Of a DNA stretch of 64,000 nucleotides, positions 36,445 through 46,885 are shown piece by piece. Position 1 is the first letter of the stretch. Each line of letters opens with the position of its first letter. This stretch comes from Pseudoxanthomonas suwonensis (lineage in GTDB: Bacteria > Pseudomonadota > Gammaproteobacteria > Xanthomonadales > Xanthomonadaceae): the NCBI RefSeq assembly GCF_000972865.1, contig NZ_CP011144.1:372001-436000 (forward strand), in the 5' to 3' direction. A model generated the notes under the pieces. The model was not told where the DNA came from and did not search any database. It was given only the letters and a program-made list of their open reading frames with translations. The translations under genes and the position numbers were made by a program.

Positions 36445-37286
36445 GCCTGGCGACCACCCTGAGCTGGGCGCTGCCGCACCGGCTGCTGTCCTCGCTCGCG
36501 CGCCGCGCCGCGTATTCGCAGAAGCCGTGGTTGAAGCAGCGGCTGATCGATACGGTGGTGCGCCGCTTCGGCGTGGACCTGGACGAGGCCGCGCAGCCGG
36601 ACCCGGCCGCCTATCCGAGCTTCAACGCCTTCTTCACCCGCGCGCTGAAGCCCGGTGCGCGCATGCCCGATCCGGACCCGCGCGCGCTGCTGATGCCGGC
36701 CGACGGCCGGATCAGCCAACTCGGCGCGATCGAGGACGGGCGCTGCTTCCAGGCCAAGGGCCAGTCGTTCGGCGTCGAGGAACTGCTCGGCGACGCGGAG
36801 GCCGCACGCGCGTTTGCCGGCGGCCGCTACGCCACCGTGTACCTGTCGCCGCGCGACTACCACCGCGTGCACATGCCCTGGACCGGCACCCTGCGCGAGA
36901 CCGTGCACGTGCCCGGGCGGCTGTTCAGCGTCGGCCCGGCGGCGGTGGCGAAGGTGCCGCGGCTGTTCGCCCGCAACGAGCGCCTGGTCTGCCACTTCGA
37001 CACCGACTTCGGGCCGATGGCCTCGGTGATGGTCGGCGCGCTGCTGGTCTCGGGGGTGGAGACGGTGTGGAGCGGCGAGGAGATCCCCGCCTATGGCGAC
37101 GCCGTCACCCGCAAGGACTGGCGCGGCAAGGGCATCGTGCTGGAGCGCTTCGCCGAGATGGCACGCTTCAACTATGGCTCCACGGTGATCGTGCTGCTGC
37201 CGCCGGGCGCGGCGACGCTGGCGCCGGGGCTGGCGGCCGAATCACCGGTGCGGCTGGGGCAAGCGCTGGCTTACCGCACGCGCTGA
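36441..37286 (+). CDS. psd: Phosphatidylserine decarboxylase
   Basis: 281 residues from a GTG start overlapping the SCO gene. It makes phosphatidylethanolamine from phosphatidylserine. The proenzyme cleaves itself at the GS of [10 protein letters not shown] (about 250), which gives the pyruvoyl group; the usual LGST is YGST here. Other conserved parts are [26 protein letters not shown] (catalytic Asp/His) and [17 protein letters not shown]. Length fits. It ends a few bases before a tandem repeat array. Confidence 0.95.
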   Translation: MSLATTLSWALPHRLLSSLARRAAYSQKPWLKQRLIDTVVRRFGVDLDEAAQPDPAAYPSFNAFFTRALKPGARMPDPDPRALLMPADGRISQLGAIEDGRCFQAKGQSFGVEELLGDAEAARAFAGGRYATVYLSPRDYHRVHMPWTGTLRETVHVPGRLFSVGPAAVAKVPRLFARNERLVCHFDTDFGPMASVMVGALLVSGVETVWSGEEIPAYGDAVTRKDWRGKGIVLERFAEMARFNYGSTVIVLLPPGAATLAPGLAAESPVRLGQALAYRTR

Positions 37287-37293
37287 ACCCTTT

Positions 37294-37754
37294 GTAGGAG
37301 CCGGGCTTGCACGCGACGCTATGCCGTCGGCACAGGCGACGCCCCCGTGTTTCCGACGCCCGTGTCGCCGACTGAAGTCAGCTCCTACAGAAGAGCGGCC
37401 GCGTCGTAGCGGTTGTAGGAGCCGGGTTCAGCCGGCGACACGACCCCCTCGGCACAGGCGACACCTTCGTGATCCCGACGCCCGTGTCGCCGACTGAAGT
37501 CAGCTCCTACAGAAGAGCGGCCGCGTCGCGGCGGTTGTAGGAGCCGGGTTCAGCCGGCGACACGACCCCCTCGGCACAGGCGACACCTTCGTGATCCCGA
37601 CGCCCGTGTCGCCGACTGAAGTCAGCTCCTACAGGAAAGCGGCCGCGTCGCAGCTGTTGTAGGAGCCGGGTTCAGCCGGCGACACGACGCCCTCGGCACA
37701 GGCGACGCCTTCGTGATCCCGACGCCCGTGTCGCCCACTGATGTGGGCTCCTAC
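37294..37754. repeat. Tandem array of four GTAG-type elements (about 122-bp period)
   Basis: GTAG ends start at 37294, 37415, 37537 and 37659, giving periods of 121, 122 and 122. Units 2-4 are nearly identical, with left head GTAGGAGCCGGGTTCAGCCG and right head GACTGAAGTCAGCTCCTACA. They are joined by a GAAGAGCGGCCGCGTCG linker. The last right head is a different variant (CCCACTGATGTGGGCTCCTA). The final CTAC provides the stop codon of the MltD-like gene. The array fills the whole psd-mltD gap. Confidence 0.95.
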
Positions 37755-39292
37755 ATGCGGCAGCCTTCCAGCTGCAGCTGCTGGCCCTGGCGCACGCTGT
37801 AGGCGGGCGCCTTGAGACCGTTGGCGCGGGCCAGTGTCTTCACGTCGCAGCCGTGGCGCTGGGCGATGCGGCCCAGGGTGTCGCCCTGGGCGACCTTGTA
37901 GCTGCGGACCTTCGGCTTGGCCGCCGGCGCGGCCGCGGCCCGTGGCGCGCCCGGCAGCGGGGTCACGTTGCCCACGGCGACATTCCCGTACGGCGTGTCG
38001 CGCACCAGCGCCATGTTGACGTCGGCGGTGACCAGCGCCCGCGCCAGGTCGGCGCGCGCGCCGCCGCTGCAGTGGCGGTGGTACAGGCCGGCGATCCGGG
38101 TGGTGGCGTTGAGCGTGGTCCCGGCCGGGATCCAGGCATCGGCCTCGTAGCGCGGATTGAGGTTGCGCAGGGTGCGCATGTAGCCGTTGTGCGAACCCTG
38201 GTTGCCCAGGCAGATGGTCAGTTCGTAGATGCTGGCCGGACGGGTGAGCTTGAACTGGGCCGGGTGCGCGTCGACCTTCGGGAAGGTCACGCCATACTGG
38301 CGCGGGTGCAGGTAGATCCAGGCCGCGGCGATCACCATCGGCACGTAATCGCGGGTCTCGGCCGGGAACTGGTCGTAGACCGAGGCGTTCCAGAACCCGG
38401 TGCCGCCGCTGGCCCGGTGCACGCGCAGGGCCCGGCCCTCGCCGCCGTTGTAGCCGGCCAGCGACAGTTCCATGTCGTTGTTGAGCTGCCGCAACCGTTC
38501 GTTGAGGTAGGCCGCGCTGGCCATGGCCGCGCTGCGCGGGTCGTAACGGCTATCGAAGCCGGTGTCGTCCGGGCCCAGGCCGAAACGGCGGCCGGTGGCG
38601 GGCATGAACTGCATCGGCCCGGCCGCGCCGGCGCGCGACACCGCGTGCACGCGGCCATTGGATTCCTTGGCCATGATCCCGAACAGCAGCGCCTCGGGCA
38701 GCCCCTGGCGCTCGAACTCCGGCCACATCAGGTGGCGCATCGCCTGGTAGTTCTCGTAGCTGGTCATCAGCGCCGGCCGCATGTCGGTCAGCCAGCGGCG
38801 GATGCCGGCCTGCACTGCCGGGTTGAACTGGACCATGCGGTCGAAGGCGTGGCGGTTGTCGTCGCCGACCAGCCGGGCGGTGCGCGCCGCCTCGGGGATG
38901 TCGGCGGCCAGCGCGGTGTCGGCCTCGAGCAGTTCGTCCTCGCCCGGGTCCTCGTCCAGTTCCTCGCCGGCGACGTCGACCTCGGCCTTGAGCAGGCGCT
39001 TCCAGGTCGCCAGCAGGTCGGACATCGGGCAGCCGCGCTGCTTCACGCAGGCATCGACCACGTCCTCCATGTCCTCCAGCGCCTCGTTGCTCTCGGTCGT
39101 GCCCTTGGGATCGCCGTTGGCGGCCAGGACCAGGGCGTCGCGGTAGCGTTGCTCGGCGGCGGCCATGCGCTGGACCAGCACGTCGGCGGCGGCCTTGTCC
39201 TTGGCCGGGACGCGCTGGGCGAAGGCGGAGGGAGTGAAGCAGAACAGCAGGACGGCGGCCAGCGGCCAGCCTTTACGCAAACGGGAGAACAT
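37751..39292 (-). CDS. MltD-like membrane-bound lytic transglycosylase with LysM
   Basis: 513 residues with a signal peptide (LAAVLLFCFTPSAFA). An acidic N-terminal region (to about 175) is followed by an SLT domain: catalytic Glu in FGIMAKESNGRVHAVSRAGA, then GPMQFMPATGRRFGLG and LSLAGYNGGEG. A family-typical middle segment and a C-terminal LysM (SYKVAQGDTLGRIAQRHGCD) bind peptidoglycan. It cleaves glycan strands with 1,6-anhydro ends. No lipobox is seen, unlike E. coli MltD. The stop codon TAG directly after the last Met comes from the GTAG end of the repeat array. Confidence 0.92.
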   Translation of the reverse strand: MFSRLRKGWPLAAVLLFCFTPSAFAQRVPAKDKAAADVLVQRMAAAEQRYRDALVLAANGDPKGTTESNEALEDMEDVVDACVKQRGCPMSDLLATWKRLLKAEVDVAGEELDEDPGEDELLEADTALAADIPEAARTARLVGDDNRHAFDRMVQFNPAVQAGIRRWLTDMRPALMTSYENYQAMRHLMWPEFERQGLPEALLFGIMAKESNGRVHAVSRAGAAGPMQFMPATGRRFGLGPDDTGFDSRYDPRSAAMASAAYLNERLRQLNNDMELSLAGYNGGEGRALRVHRASGGTGFWNASVYDQFPAETRDYVPMVIAAAWIYLHPRQYGVTFPKVDAHPAQFKLTRPASIYELTICLGNQGSHNGYMRTLRNLNPRYEADAWIPAGTTLNATTRIAGLYHRHCSGGARADLARALVTADVNMALVRDTPYGNVAVGNVTPLPGAPRAAAAPAAKPKVRSYKVAQGDTLGRIAQRHGCDVKTLARANGLKAPAYSVRQGQQLQLEGCRM

Positions 39293-39424
39293 CGGGACAC
39301 ATCGGCAGACGGAGCGACTGGCAGGTTAGCCCCCCGCCGGCGCGCGCGGCAAGCCGCGGCGGGCCGCTGGACGTGCCGCTAGAATCGGCTGGGACACCCA
39401 TACGATTCCGCCAGGAGGCAGCGA

Positions 39425-40933
39425 ATGGACCCGATCCTGCTGGGCAAGGGCATCACCGACGACATTCCTGTCGTCCTGCAGCCGAAGTACGGCAACCGCC
39501 ACGGCCTGGTCGCCGGTGCCACCGGCACCGGCAAGACCGTGACCCTGATGACCCTGGCCGAGGGCTTCTCGCGGATCGGGGTGCCGGTATTCATGGCCGA
39601 CGTGAAGGGCGACGTGGCCGGACTGGCGGTGGCCGGCGAGGCCAGCGGCAAGCTGCTCGACCGCGCCAACGAGATCGGCGTGGCCGGCTACGCGCCCGCC
39701 GCCAGCCCGGTGGTGTTCTGGGACCTGTACGGGAAGCTGGGCCACCCGGTGCGGACCACGGTCAGCGAGATGGGCCCGACCCTGCTCGGCCGCATCCTGG
39801 AACTGAACGACACCCAGGCCGGCGTGCTCGACATCGTGTTCAAGCTGGCCGACGACCGCGGCCTGCTGCTGCTGGACCTGGCCGACCTGCGCGCCCTGCT
39901 CAACCTGGTGGCCGAGGAGCGCAAGGCGGTCTCCACCGAATACGGTTTGGTCAGCCCGCAGTCGGTGGCGGCGATCCAGCGCGCGCTGCTGCGCCTGGCG
40001 CAGGACGGCGGCGAGGGCTTCTTCGGCGAACCGGCCCTGGAGTTGGCCGACATCATGCGGGTCAACCACGACGGCCGCGGCGTGATCGGCATCCTCGCCG
40101 CCGACCAGCTGATCCTCAAGCCGCGCCTGTACGCCACCTTCCTGCTGTGGCTGCTGTCGGAACTGTTCGAGAACCTGCCCGAGGTCGGCGACCTGGACAA
40201 GCCCCGGCTGGCCTTCATCTTCGACGAGGCCCACCTGCTGTTCGACGACGCGCCACCGGCGCTGCGCCAGCGCATCGAGCAGGTGGTGCGGCTGATCCGT
40301 TCCAAGGGCGTGGGCGTGTACTTCTGCTCGCAGTTCCCCGACGACGTGCCGGACAACATCCTCGGCCAGCTCGGCAACCGCGTGCAGCACGCGCTGCGCG
40401 CCTACACCCCGCGCGACCAGAAGGCGGTCAGGACCGCGGCCGAGACCTTCGTGACCAATCCACGACTCGACGTGGCCTCGGTGCTGTCGCAGCTGGGCAC
40501 CGGCGAGGCGCTGGTCTCCACGCTGCAGGACAAGGGCGTGCCCTCGCCGGTGCAGCAGACCCTGATCGCGCCGCCGCGCTGCCGGATGGGCGCGATCAGC
40601 GAAGCCGAGCGCGCGCAGGTGCGTGCCGGCAGCCCGCTGGGCACGCGCTACGACAAGGCCATCGACCGCGAATCGGCGGCGGAAATGCTGGCCGCCCGCG
40701 CGCAGGCCGCGGCCGACGCCGCCGAGGCGCCACCGGCGCGTGGCCGTGGCACGGGCGGGCGCACCCAGGCACCGGCGCAGGACGGCGGCTTCGGCAAGGC
40801 GGTGCAGGACGTGCTGTTCGGCAACGGCCGCCGCCAGGGCGTGATCGAGGCCTCCAGCAAGCAGGCCGCGCGCACCATCACCAACCAGGTGGTGCGCGGG
40901 ATCCTGGGCGTGTTCGGCGGCAAGAAGCGCTGA
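39425..40933 (+). CDS. HerA/YjgR-like ATPase (DUF853)
   Basis: 502 residues. Walker A is VAGATGTGKTVTLM (about 30-43); Walker B is LAFIFDEAHLLFDD (about 262-275). The start PILLGKGITDDIPVVLQPKY and the ADVKGDVAGLAV block mark the DUF853/YjgR group of HerA-type AAA ATPases. E. coli YjgR has no settled function; HerA relatives translocate DNA. The C-terminus has an Ala/Gly-rich linker and a final conserved QVVRGILGVFGGKK. Single gene, followed by a GTAG element 7 bases after the stop. Confidence 0.92.
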   Translation: MDPILLGKGITDDIPVVLQPKYGNRHGLVAGATGTGKTVTLMTLAEGFSRIGVPVFMADVKGDVAGLAVAGEASGKLLDRANEIGVAGYAPAASPVVFWDLYGKLGHPVRTTVSEMGPTLLGRILELNDTQAGVLDIVFKLADDRGLLLLDLADLRALLNLVAEERKAVSTEYGLVSPQSVAAIQRALLRLAQDGGEGFFGEPALELADIMRVNHDGRGVIGILAADQLILKPRLYATFLLWLLSELFENLPEVGDLDKPRLAFIFDEAHLLFDDAPPALRQRIEQVVRLIRSKGVGVYFCSQFPDDVPDNILGQLGNRVQHALRAYTPRDQKAVRTAAETFVTNPRLDVASVLSQLGTGEALVSTLQDKGVPSPVQQTLIAPPRCRMGAISEAERAQVRAGSPLGTRYDKAIDRESAAEMLAARAQAAADAAEAPPARGRGTGGRTQAPAQDGGFGKAVQDVLFGNGRRQGVIEASSKQAARTITNQVVRGILGVFGGKKR

Positions 40934-40940
40934 CGCTCTT

Positions 40941-41034
40941 GTAGGAGCCGGGTTCAGCCGGCGACACGAGCGTCGGATCATGAGGGCGTCGCCTGTGCCG
41001 ACGTGGCGTGTCGCCGGCTGAACCCGGCTCCTAC
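40941..41034. repeat. GTAG-type palindromic element
   Basis: Complete 94-base head-to-head pair; both heads have the GCCGG/CCGGC stem (GTAGGAGCCGGGTTCAGCCG and its inverse). It lies between the HerA-like gene and greB. Confidence 0.93.
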
Positions 41035-41067
41035 ACAATACCGGCCCGTCACTGCCGCAAGACCCGC

Positions 41068-41571
41068 ATGTCCCGCTGGCGTCCCCCACCCGAGAAGAGC
41101 ACCGCGCTGATCACCCGCGCCGGCCACGAGCGGCTGAAGGCCGAACTGGACGAGCTGTGGCGGGTGCGGCGCCCGGAGGTGGTCAAGGCGCTGGCCGCCG
41201 CCGCGGCCGAGGGCGACCGCTCGGAGAACGCCGAGTACACCTACCGCAAGAAGCAACTGGGCGAGATCGACCGGCGCGTGCGCTACCTGAGCAAGCGCGT
41301 GCCGGCGCTGCGGGTGATCGACGCGGCACCGTCCGATCCGGAGGCGGTGTTCTTCGGCGCCTGGGTCGAATTGGAGCGGATCGACAGCGGCGAACTGGTC
41401 CGCTACCGCATCGTCGGCCCGGACGAAACCGACGCGGCGGCCGGCTGGATCAGCATCGACTCACCGCTGGCGCGGGCGCTGCTGAAGAAGCGGGTCGACG
41501 ACGAAATGGAGGCGCAGCTGCCGGGTGGGGCGGCGCGGTTCGCCATCGTGTCGGTGGAGTACGGCGGCTGA
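41068..41571 (+). CDS. greB: Transcription elongation factor GreB
   Basis: 167 residues. The N-terminal coiled coil (about 15-80) has [18 protein letters not shown] and the acidic tip [16 protein letters not shown], which enters the RNA polymerase channel and triggers cleavage of backtracked RNA. The C-terminal FKBP-like part has [12 protein letters not shown] and [13 protein letters not shown]. The YTYRKK stretch after the tip is typical of GreB as opposed to GreA. The ATG at 41068 is chosen; the residues upstream are repeat sequence. Confidence 0.95.
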   Translation: MSRWRPPPEKSTALITRAGHERLKAELDELWRVRRPEVVKALAAAAAEGDRSENAEYTYRKKQLGEIDRRVRYLSKRVPALRVIDAAPSDPEAVFFGAWVELERIDSGELVRYRIVGPDETDAAAGWISIDSPLARALLKKRVDDEMEAQLPGGAARFAIVSVEYGG

Positions 41572-41634
41572 GCCCGCGCCGTATCGGCAATCCACCGCAA
41601 GAAAAAACCGTCGTCCGCGCTAGGGACAAGGAAG

Positions 41635-41761
41635 CCGTTGTTCCCGCGAAGGCGTGAGGCGCTTTTCCACAGCCGAATGGCTGGTCACCCAGTGACTTGA
41701 TGCGCCGCTATCGGCCACGGCGTGCAAAGTCGCTGGGTTCCCGCCTTCGCGGGAACGACGG
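41635..41761. repeat. CCGTCGTCCCGGC-family element, diverged
   Basis: Ends CCGTTGTTCCCGCGAAGGCG (41635-41654) and CGCCTTCGCGGGAACGACGG (41742-41761) are complementary apart from one base. They enclose about 87 bases that again include CCCAGTGACTT. It lies between greB and rimO (convergent genes). Confidence 0.85.
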
Positions 41762-41831
41762 TGATGGTGGCGGCGTTGGGTCGGATGACGGTCGGCTGCA
41801 GGAAGGAGCGCCTCACTACGGAGCGAACGGC

Positions 41832-43232
41832 CTAGACCAGGCGCAGCCCCAGCGGCGCGGAATCGCCCGACGCCTCGGCATACTCCACCTCGCCGTACAG
41901 GTCGTGCTCGTCGCTGCCCATGATCCGCACGTCGACGAACTCGCCCGGCTGCAGGCCGGCATCGCGTCCGTCCTGGATCTGCACGGTGCCGTCGATCTCC
42001 GGGGCATCGGCCATCGAGCGGGCGAGCGCCAGCTCGCCATCGAGCAGGTCGACCAGGCAGCGCTGCACGGTGCCGACCTTGGCTTCCAGACGCGCGGCGG
42101 AAATCTCGCCCTGGCGCTCCATGAAGCGGGCCAGGCGTTCCTGCTTGACCTCTTCGGGTACCGGGTCGGGCAGCGCGTTGGCCGCCGCGCCATCCACCGG
42201 CGAATAGGCGAAGGCACCGACCCGGTCCAGCTGCGCCTCGTCGAGGAAGTCGAGCAGTTCCTCGAACTCGGCCTCGGTCTCGCCGGGGAAGCCGACGATG
42301 AAGGTCGAGCGCAGGGTCAGCTGCGGGCACGCCGCGCGCCAGCGCTGCACGCGCTCGAGGGTCTTGTCGACCGCGCCCGGGCGCTTCATCAGCTTGAGCA
42401 CGCGCGGGCTGGCGTGCTGGAACGGGATGTCCAGGTAGGGAAGGACCTTGCCCTCGGCCATCAGCGGGATGACGTCGTCCACGTGCGGATACGGGTAGAC
42501 GTAGTGCAGGCGGGTCCACGCATCCAGTTCGGACAGGCCCTCACACAACGCCTTCATCCGGGTCTGGTACTCGCGGCCGCGCCACTGCCGCGCGGCGTAC
42601 TTCAGGTCCACGCCATAGGCCGAGGTGTCCTGCGAGACCACCAGCAGTTCGCGCACGCCGCCCTTGACCAGCCGCTCGGCCTCGCGCAGCACCTCGTCCA
42701 CCGGGCGCGAGACCAGGTCGCCGCGCATCGAGGGGATGATGCAGAAGCTGCAGCGGTGGTTGCAGCCCTCGGAAATCTTCAGGTAGGCGTAGTGGTGCGG
42801 CGTGAGCTTGATCCCGACATCCTCTTCATCGCGGACGCCAAGGCGTCCGCGGGGAACCAGATCGACGAACGGATCGTGCCTGGGCGGCAGCGCCGCGTGC
42901 ACCGCCTCCATCACGCTGCCGTAGTCCTGCGGGCCGGAGATCGCCAGCACGTCCGGGTACTGCTCGCGGATCAGTTCCGAGCGCTTGCCCAGGCAGCCGG
43001 TGACGATGACCTTGCCGTTCTCGTTCATCGCCTCGCCGATCGCGTCCAGCGACTCGGCCACCGCCGAGTCGATGAAGCCACAGGTGTTGACCACCACCAC
43101 GTCGGCGTCGTCGTAGCTGGGCACGATGGCGTAGCCCTCGACCCGCAGCTGGGTGAGGATGCGTTCGGAGTCGACCAGCGCCTTCGGGCAGCCGAGGCTG
43201 ACGAAGCCGACCTTGGGGTTCTGCAGGGACAT
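41832..43232 (-). CDS. rimO: Ribosomal protein S12 methylthiotransferase
   Basis: 466 residues; adds a methylthio group to Asp89 of ribosomal protein S12. The N-terminal cluster domain has Cys in [23 protein letters not shown] and VTGCLGKR. The radical-SAM motif is [19 protein letters not shown] (CxxxCxxC). The C-terminal TRAM domain covers about 395-460. The residues around the SAM motif ([13 protein letters not shown]) mark RimO rather than MiaB. Length is slightly above 440. Single gene. Confidence 0.96.
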   Translation of the reverse strand: MSLQNPKVGFVSLGCPKALVDSERILTQLRVEGYAIVPSYDDADVVVVNTCGFIDSAVAESLDAIGEAMNENGKVIVTGCLGKRSELIREQYPDVLAISGPQDYGSVMEAVHAALPPRHDPFVDLVPRGRLGVRDEEDVGIKLTPHHYAYLKISEGCNHRCSFCIIPSMRGDLVSRPVDEVLREAERLVKGGVRELLVVSQDTSAYGVDLKYAARQWRGREYQTRMKALCEGLSELDAWTRLHYVYPYPHVDDVIPLMAEGKVLPYLDIPFQHASPRVLKLMKRPGAVDKTLERVQRWRAACPQLTLRSTFIVGFPGETEAEFEELLDFLDEAQLDRVGAFAYSPVDGAAANALPDPVPEEVKQERLARFMERQGEISAARLEAKVGTVQRCLVDLLDGELALARSMADAPEIDGTVQIQDGRDAGLQPGEFVDVRIMGSDEHDLYGEVEYAEASGDSAPLGLRLV

Positions 43233-43354
43233 AGGAGATTCGGTGAACGGGCTGCCGGAACGGTGGCGGACCCGGCGCGGCCGGGGCGCGGAATTATACG
43301 CGGCCGGCCCGCGCCGCCTGGACCGGCGTTCAGTAACCGGCCCGTCCTCCGCGC

Positions 43355-43384
43355 CCGTCGTCCCGGCGGACGCCGGGACGACGG
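43355..43384. repeat. CCGTCGTCCCGGC palindrome, single copy
   Basis: CCGTCGTCCCGGCGGACGCC followed by GGGACGACGG: a 30-base palindrome in the gap between rimO and the dienelactone hydrolase gene. It is the single-hairpin form of the same repeat family. Confidence 0.88.
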
Positions 43385-43531
43385 TGACTGGTTTTTCCCG
43401 GAACCCTCATTCTCTGGGCTGCCGGATGGCAGGCCCCTCCCTCCATGGACGGCGCACCGGAACGCCGGGCATGACGGCACGCCCACCAACCGGCGCCTAC
43501 ACTGGGCGGCCCTTCCCACCGGAGCAGCCCC

Positions 43532-44230
43532 ATGGGCCAGTGGATCCAGCTGGACACCCCCGCAGGCACCGTCGCCGCCTGGCAGGCCGACCCGGCCGCG
43601 CAGCCGAAGGCCGGCCTGGTCGTGATCCAGGAGATCTTCGGGGTCAACCCGCACATCCGCGACGTGGCCGACGGCTACGCCGCCGAAGGCTATGCGGTGC
43701 TGGCGCCGGCGTTCTTCGATCCGGTCGAGCCCGGCATGGAACTGGGCTACGACGAGGCCGGCTTCGCCCGCGGCCGCGAACTGGTCGACCGGCTGGGCAT
43801 GGACCGCGCGCTGGGCATCGTCGAGTCCGCCGCCTCGCACCTGCGCGCGCACCTGGCCGCCTTCCAGGCGAACCCCGCGGTGGGCACCGTCGGCTACTGC
43901 TGGGGCGGCACCGTGGCGATGCTCTCGGCGCTCAGGCTCGGCCTGCCCTCGGTCAGCTACTACGGCGCGCGCAACCTGCCCCACCTCGACGACCCGGCGC
44001 TGGTGGACGCGCCTAAGGCGCCGGTGATGTTCCACTTCGGCGAACACGATTCCTCGATCAAGCCCGAGGCGGTGGACGCCCACCGGCGGCGGCTGCCGGC
44101 CATGCCGGTGTTCACCTATCCGGCCGGCCACGCCTTCAACCGCGACGTCGACCCGAAAGCCTACGACAAGGGCAGCGCCCGGCTGGCACGCGAGCGCAGC
44201 CTGGACTTCCTCGCCGAGCACCTGCAATGA
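43532..44230 (+). CDS. Dienelactone hydrolase family protein
   Basis: 232 residues, alpha/beta hydrolase. The nucleophile is Cys in VGYCWGGTVAML (about 122-133); His is in YPAGHAFNRD (about 198-207); Asp is expected in GEHDSSI. The N-terminal KAGLVVIQEIFGVNPHIRDV is the typical DLH oxyanion segment with conserved Glu. Known members open dienelactone in chlorocatechol breakdown, but chromosomal copies like this often have other ester substrates. Its last bases overlap the HIT gene (ATGA). Confidence 0.92.
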   Translation: MGQWIQLDTPAGTVAAWQADPAAQPKAGLVVIQEIFGVNPHIRDVADGYAAEGYAVLAPAFFDPVEPGMELGYDEAGFARGRELVDRLGMDRALGIVESAASHLRAHLAAFQANPAVGTVGYCWGGTVAMLSALRLGLPSVSYYGARNLPHLDDPALVDAPKAPVMFHFGEHDSSIKPEAVDAHRRRLPAMPVFTYPAGHAFNRDVDPKAYDKGSARLARERSLDFLAEHLQ

Positions 44231-44643
44231 GCGACGGCGGCGCGTTCGAACTGGATCCGCGGCTGGCCGCCGACAGCGTGTTCGTCGCCGACGGCCCGCT
44301 GTCGCAGGTGCGGCTGATGGACGACACCCGCTTTCCCTGGCTGCTGCTGGTGCCGCGCGTGCCCGGCGCCAGCGAGTGGATCGACCTGGACGGCGGCCAG
44401 CAGCGCCTGCTGCTGGCCGAGCTCAACCGCGCCGCGCAGCTGCTGCACGGCGAGCCGGGGGTGGAGAAGCTCAACATCGGCGCGCTCGGCAACATCGTCC
44501 GCCAGCTGCACGTGCACCTGGTCGGCCGCCATGCCGGCGATCCGGCCTGGCCCGGCCCGGTCTGGGGCAGCGGCGCGGCGGTGCGCCACGAGGCCGACGC
44601 GCTGGCCGCACGTGCCGCGGCGTGGCGTTCGCGGCTAGGATAG
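44227..44643 (+). CDS. HIT-family protein
   Basis: 138 residues. The histidine triad region is NIVRQLHVHLVGRHAGDPAW (about 89-108); the family pattern HxHxH is represented as HVHL with a further His, as in the subgroup ending PAWPGPVWG. The start has FELDPRLAADSVFV and LLLVPRV. HIT proteins hydrolyse or transfer nucleotides. Translation is coupled to the upstream hydrolase by a 4-base overlap. Confidence 0.88.
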   Translation: MSDGGAFELDPRLAADSVFVADGPLSQVRLMDDTRFPWLLLVPRVPGASEWIDLDGGQQRLLLAELNRAAQLLHGEPGVEKLNIGALGNIVRQLHVHLVGRHAGDPAWPGPVWGSGAAVRHEADALAARAAAWRSRLG

Positions 44644-44674
44644 GCGCCCTCATCCCTATCGCCGACCCTCCGCC

Positions 44675-44839
44675 ATGGGCTCCAACCTGTTCGCCGCGCT
44701 CGTCCTGATCGTCCTGGGCCTGTTCTTCCTGGCCCGCAACCTGGGATGGATCGACAGCGGGCTGGGCAGCCTGCTGGCCACCTGGTGGCCGGCGCTGCTG
44801 GTCGCGGTCGGCGTGGGGCTGCTGTTCAAGCGCAAGTAG
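44675..44839 (+). CDS. Small two-helix membrane protein (LiaI/LiaF-like TM domain)
   Basis: 54 residues: helix 1 at about 6-22, a short polar loop NLGWIDSG, and helix 2 at about 32-50 with TWWPALLVAVGVGLLF, ending in KRK. The N-W-(V/I)-P pattern and length match the DUF5668/LiaF-like transmembrane region. It follows the HIT gene by about 30 bases. Function is unknown. Confidence 0.72.
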   Translation: MGSNLFAALVLIVLGLFFLARNLGWIDSGLGSLLATWWPALLVAVGVGLLFKRK

Positions 44840-44905
44840 CCCCGGATCCACCGGTCCGCGGCGCAACGTCTCCATCGGTCACAGCGGGCCCGTGCACGCG
44901 CAACA

Positions 44906-45002
44906 CCGTCGTCCCGGCGAACGCCGGGATCCAGCGACTTCTGCTGTTTGTCTCAGGGACGGAAAGCCAAGGCGCCGGTCCCGGCGTTCGCCGGGACGAC
45001 GG
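44906..45002. repeat. CCGTCGTCCCGGC-type element with 24-bp terminal inverted repeats
   Basis: Arms 44906-44929 and 44979-45002 are exact complements (CCGTCGTCCCGGCGAACGCC then GGGA). The centre again contains a CCAGCGACTT motif. It lies in the gap before dcd (convergent with the small membrane protein). Confidence 0.92.
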
Positions 45003-45045
45003 CCGACGGTGCTTTCCGCGCTACCGCCTGCCGGCACGCGATCGA

Positions 45046-45621
<576 letters not shown>

Positions 45622-45683
45622 GCGGTGTTTCCTGGGGCGCGGCGGCCCGTGACCGGCCGATTCTAGCCGAGCCCACTTCCCTT

Positions 45684-45776
45684 GTAGGAGCGGGCATGAC
45701 CGCGACACGACGCCGTTGGCACAGGCGACGCCCACGGTGATTCCGACTCCCGTGTCGCGGTCATGCCCGCTCCTAC
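45684..45776. repeat. GTAG-type palindromic element (GCGG/CCGC variant)
   Basis: 93 bases with heads GTAGGAGCGGGCATGACCGC and its inverse, the same variant as at 30702-30793. It lies between mrp and dcd. Confidence 0.92.
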
Positions 45777-45792
45777 AAGGGAAACGCCCGGT

Positions 45793-46632
45793 TCAGGCCA
45801 GCGTCGAGGCGATCGGGATCGAGGCGCGCGGCCGCGTGGCCAGCTGCGCGGCCATCGCCTGGGCCGCGGCCAGGTAGGCCTGGGCCGGCGCCGAGTCGGG
45901 GGCGGCGGCCACCACCGGCACGCCGGCGTCGCCCTGCTCGCGGATGCGCAGGTCCAGCGGCAGCGACCCGAGCAACGGCACCCCGTACTGCCGCGCCATC
46001 GCCTCGCCGCCGCCCTGGCCGAACAGGTGCTCGGCATGCCCGCAGTTCGAGCACACGTGCACCGCCATGTTCTCGACGATGCCCAGCACCGGCACGTGCA
46101 CCTTCTCGAACATCTTCAGCGCCTTGCGCGCATCCAGGGTGGCGATCTCCTGCGGCGTGGTCACGATCACCGCGCCGGCCACCGGGATCTTCTGCGCCAG
46201 GGTCAGCTGGATGTCGCCGGTGCCGGGCGGCAGGTCGACCAGCAGGTAGTCCAGGTCGCCCCAGCGGGTGTCGGCGAACAGCTGGGTCAGCGCCGAGGTG
46301 GCCATCGGCCCGCGCCAGATCATCGGCGTGTCGGCATCCACCAGCAGGCCGATCGACATGGCCTCCACCCCGAACGCGCGCATCGGCTCGATCGACTTGT
46401 CGTCCGGGCTTTCCGGTCGCCCCGACAGGCCAAGCATGGCCGGCACGCTGGGGCCGTAGACGTCCGCGTCCAGCACGCCGACCTTCGCCCCCAGCCGCTG
46501 CAGGGCCAGGGCCAGGTTGACCGCGGTGGTGGACTTGCCGACCCCGCCCTTGCCCGAGCCGACGGCGATGACGTTGCGCACGCGCGGAGAAGGCGAAAGA
46601 CCCGGCTGTACGGCGTGGGCGCGGACGTGCAT
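45793..46632 (-). CDS. apbC: Iron-sulfur cluster carrier ATPase Mrp/ApbC
   Basis: 279 residues from the ATG at 46632; an in-frame ATG at 46674 is possible. Deviant Walker A GSGKGGVGKSTTAVNLA (about 25-41), VGVLDADVYGPSVPAMLG and VDLPPGTGDIQLTLAQ mark the ParA/MinD-like Mrp family. The conserved CxxC for cluster binding is in VCSNCGHAEHLFG (about 187). It lacks the N-terminal MIP18/DUF59 domain found in many Mrp proteins, so it is the short form. It carries Fe-S clusters to apoproteins. In relatives it lies next to metG in divergent orientation; here 7.3 kb intervenes. Confidence 0.94.
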   Translation of the reverse strand: MHVRAHAVQPGLSPSPRVRNVIAVGSGKGGVGKSTTAVNLALALQRLGAKVGVLDADVYGPSVPAMLGLSGRPESPDDKSIEPMRAFGVEAMSIGLLVDADTPMIWRGPMATSALTQLFADTRWGDLDYLLVDLPPGTGDIQLTLAQKIPVAGAVIVTTPQEIATLDARKALKMFEKVHVPVLGIVENMAVHVCSNCGHAEHLFGQGGGEAMARQYGVPLLGSLPLDLRIREQGDAGVPVVAAAPDSAPAQAYLAAAQAMAAQLATRPRASIPIASTLA

Positions 46633-46885
46633 GTGCTTGATCCAAAGTGAAGGCGAGCGACCGGGACTGTCCACCGCGCCCCGGTCCCGGGCCTATACAC
46701 GGGCGGTGTCCTGCCACATTATGCCGGACGGGGAGTTGCATGCTTTTCATGGTCCACTCGGGGACATCTGCCCGAGCATCCATCCGCGGCCTGGCCCCGA
46801 TGGCGGCGGAACACCGAATCCGATAGGGAAATCCCAAGGTGGCCGGCCTTCGCGCCCGCCAGCGACCACGAGGACAAGATCATCC

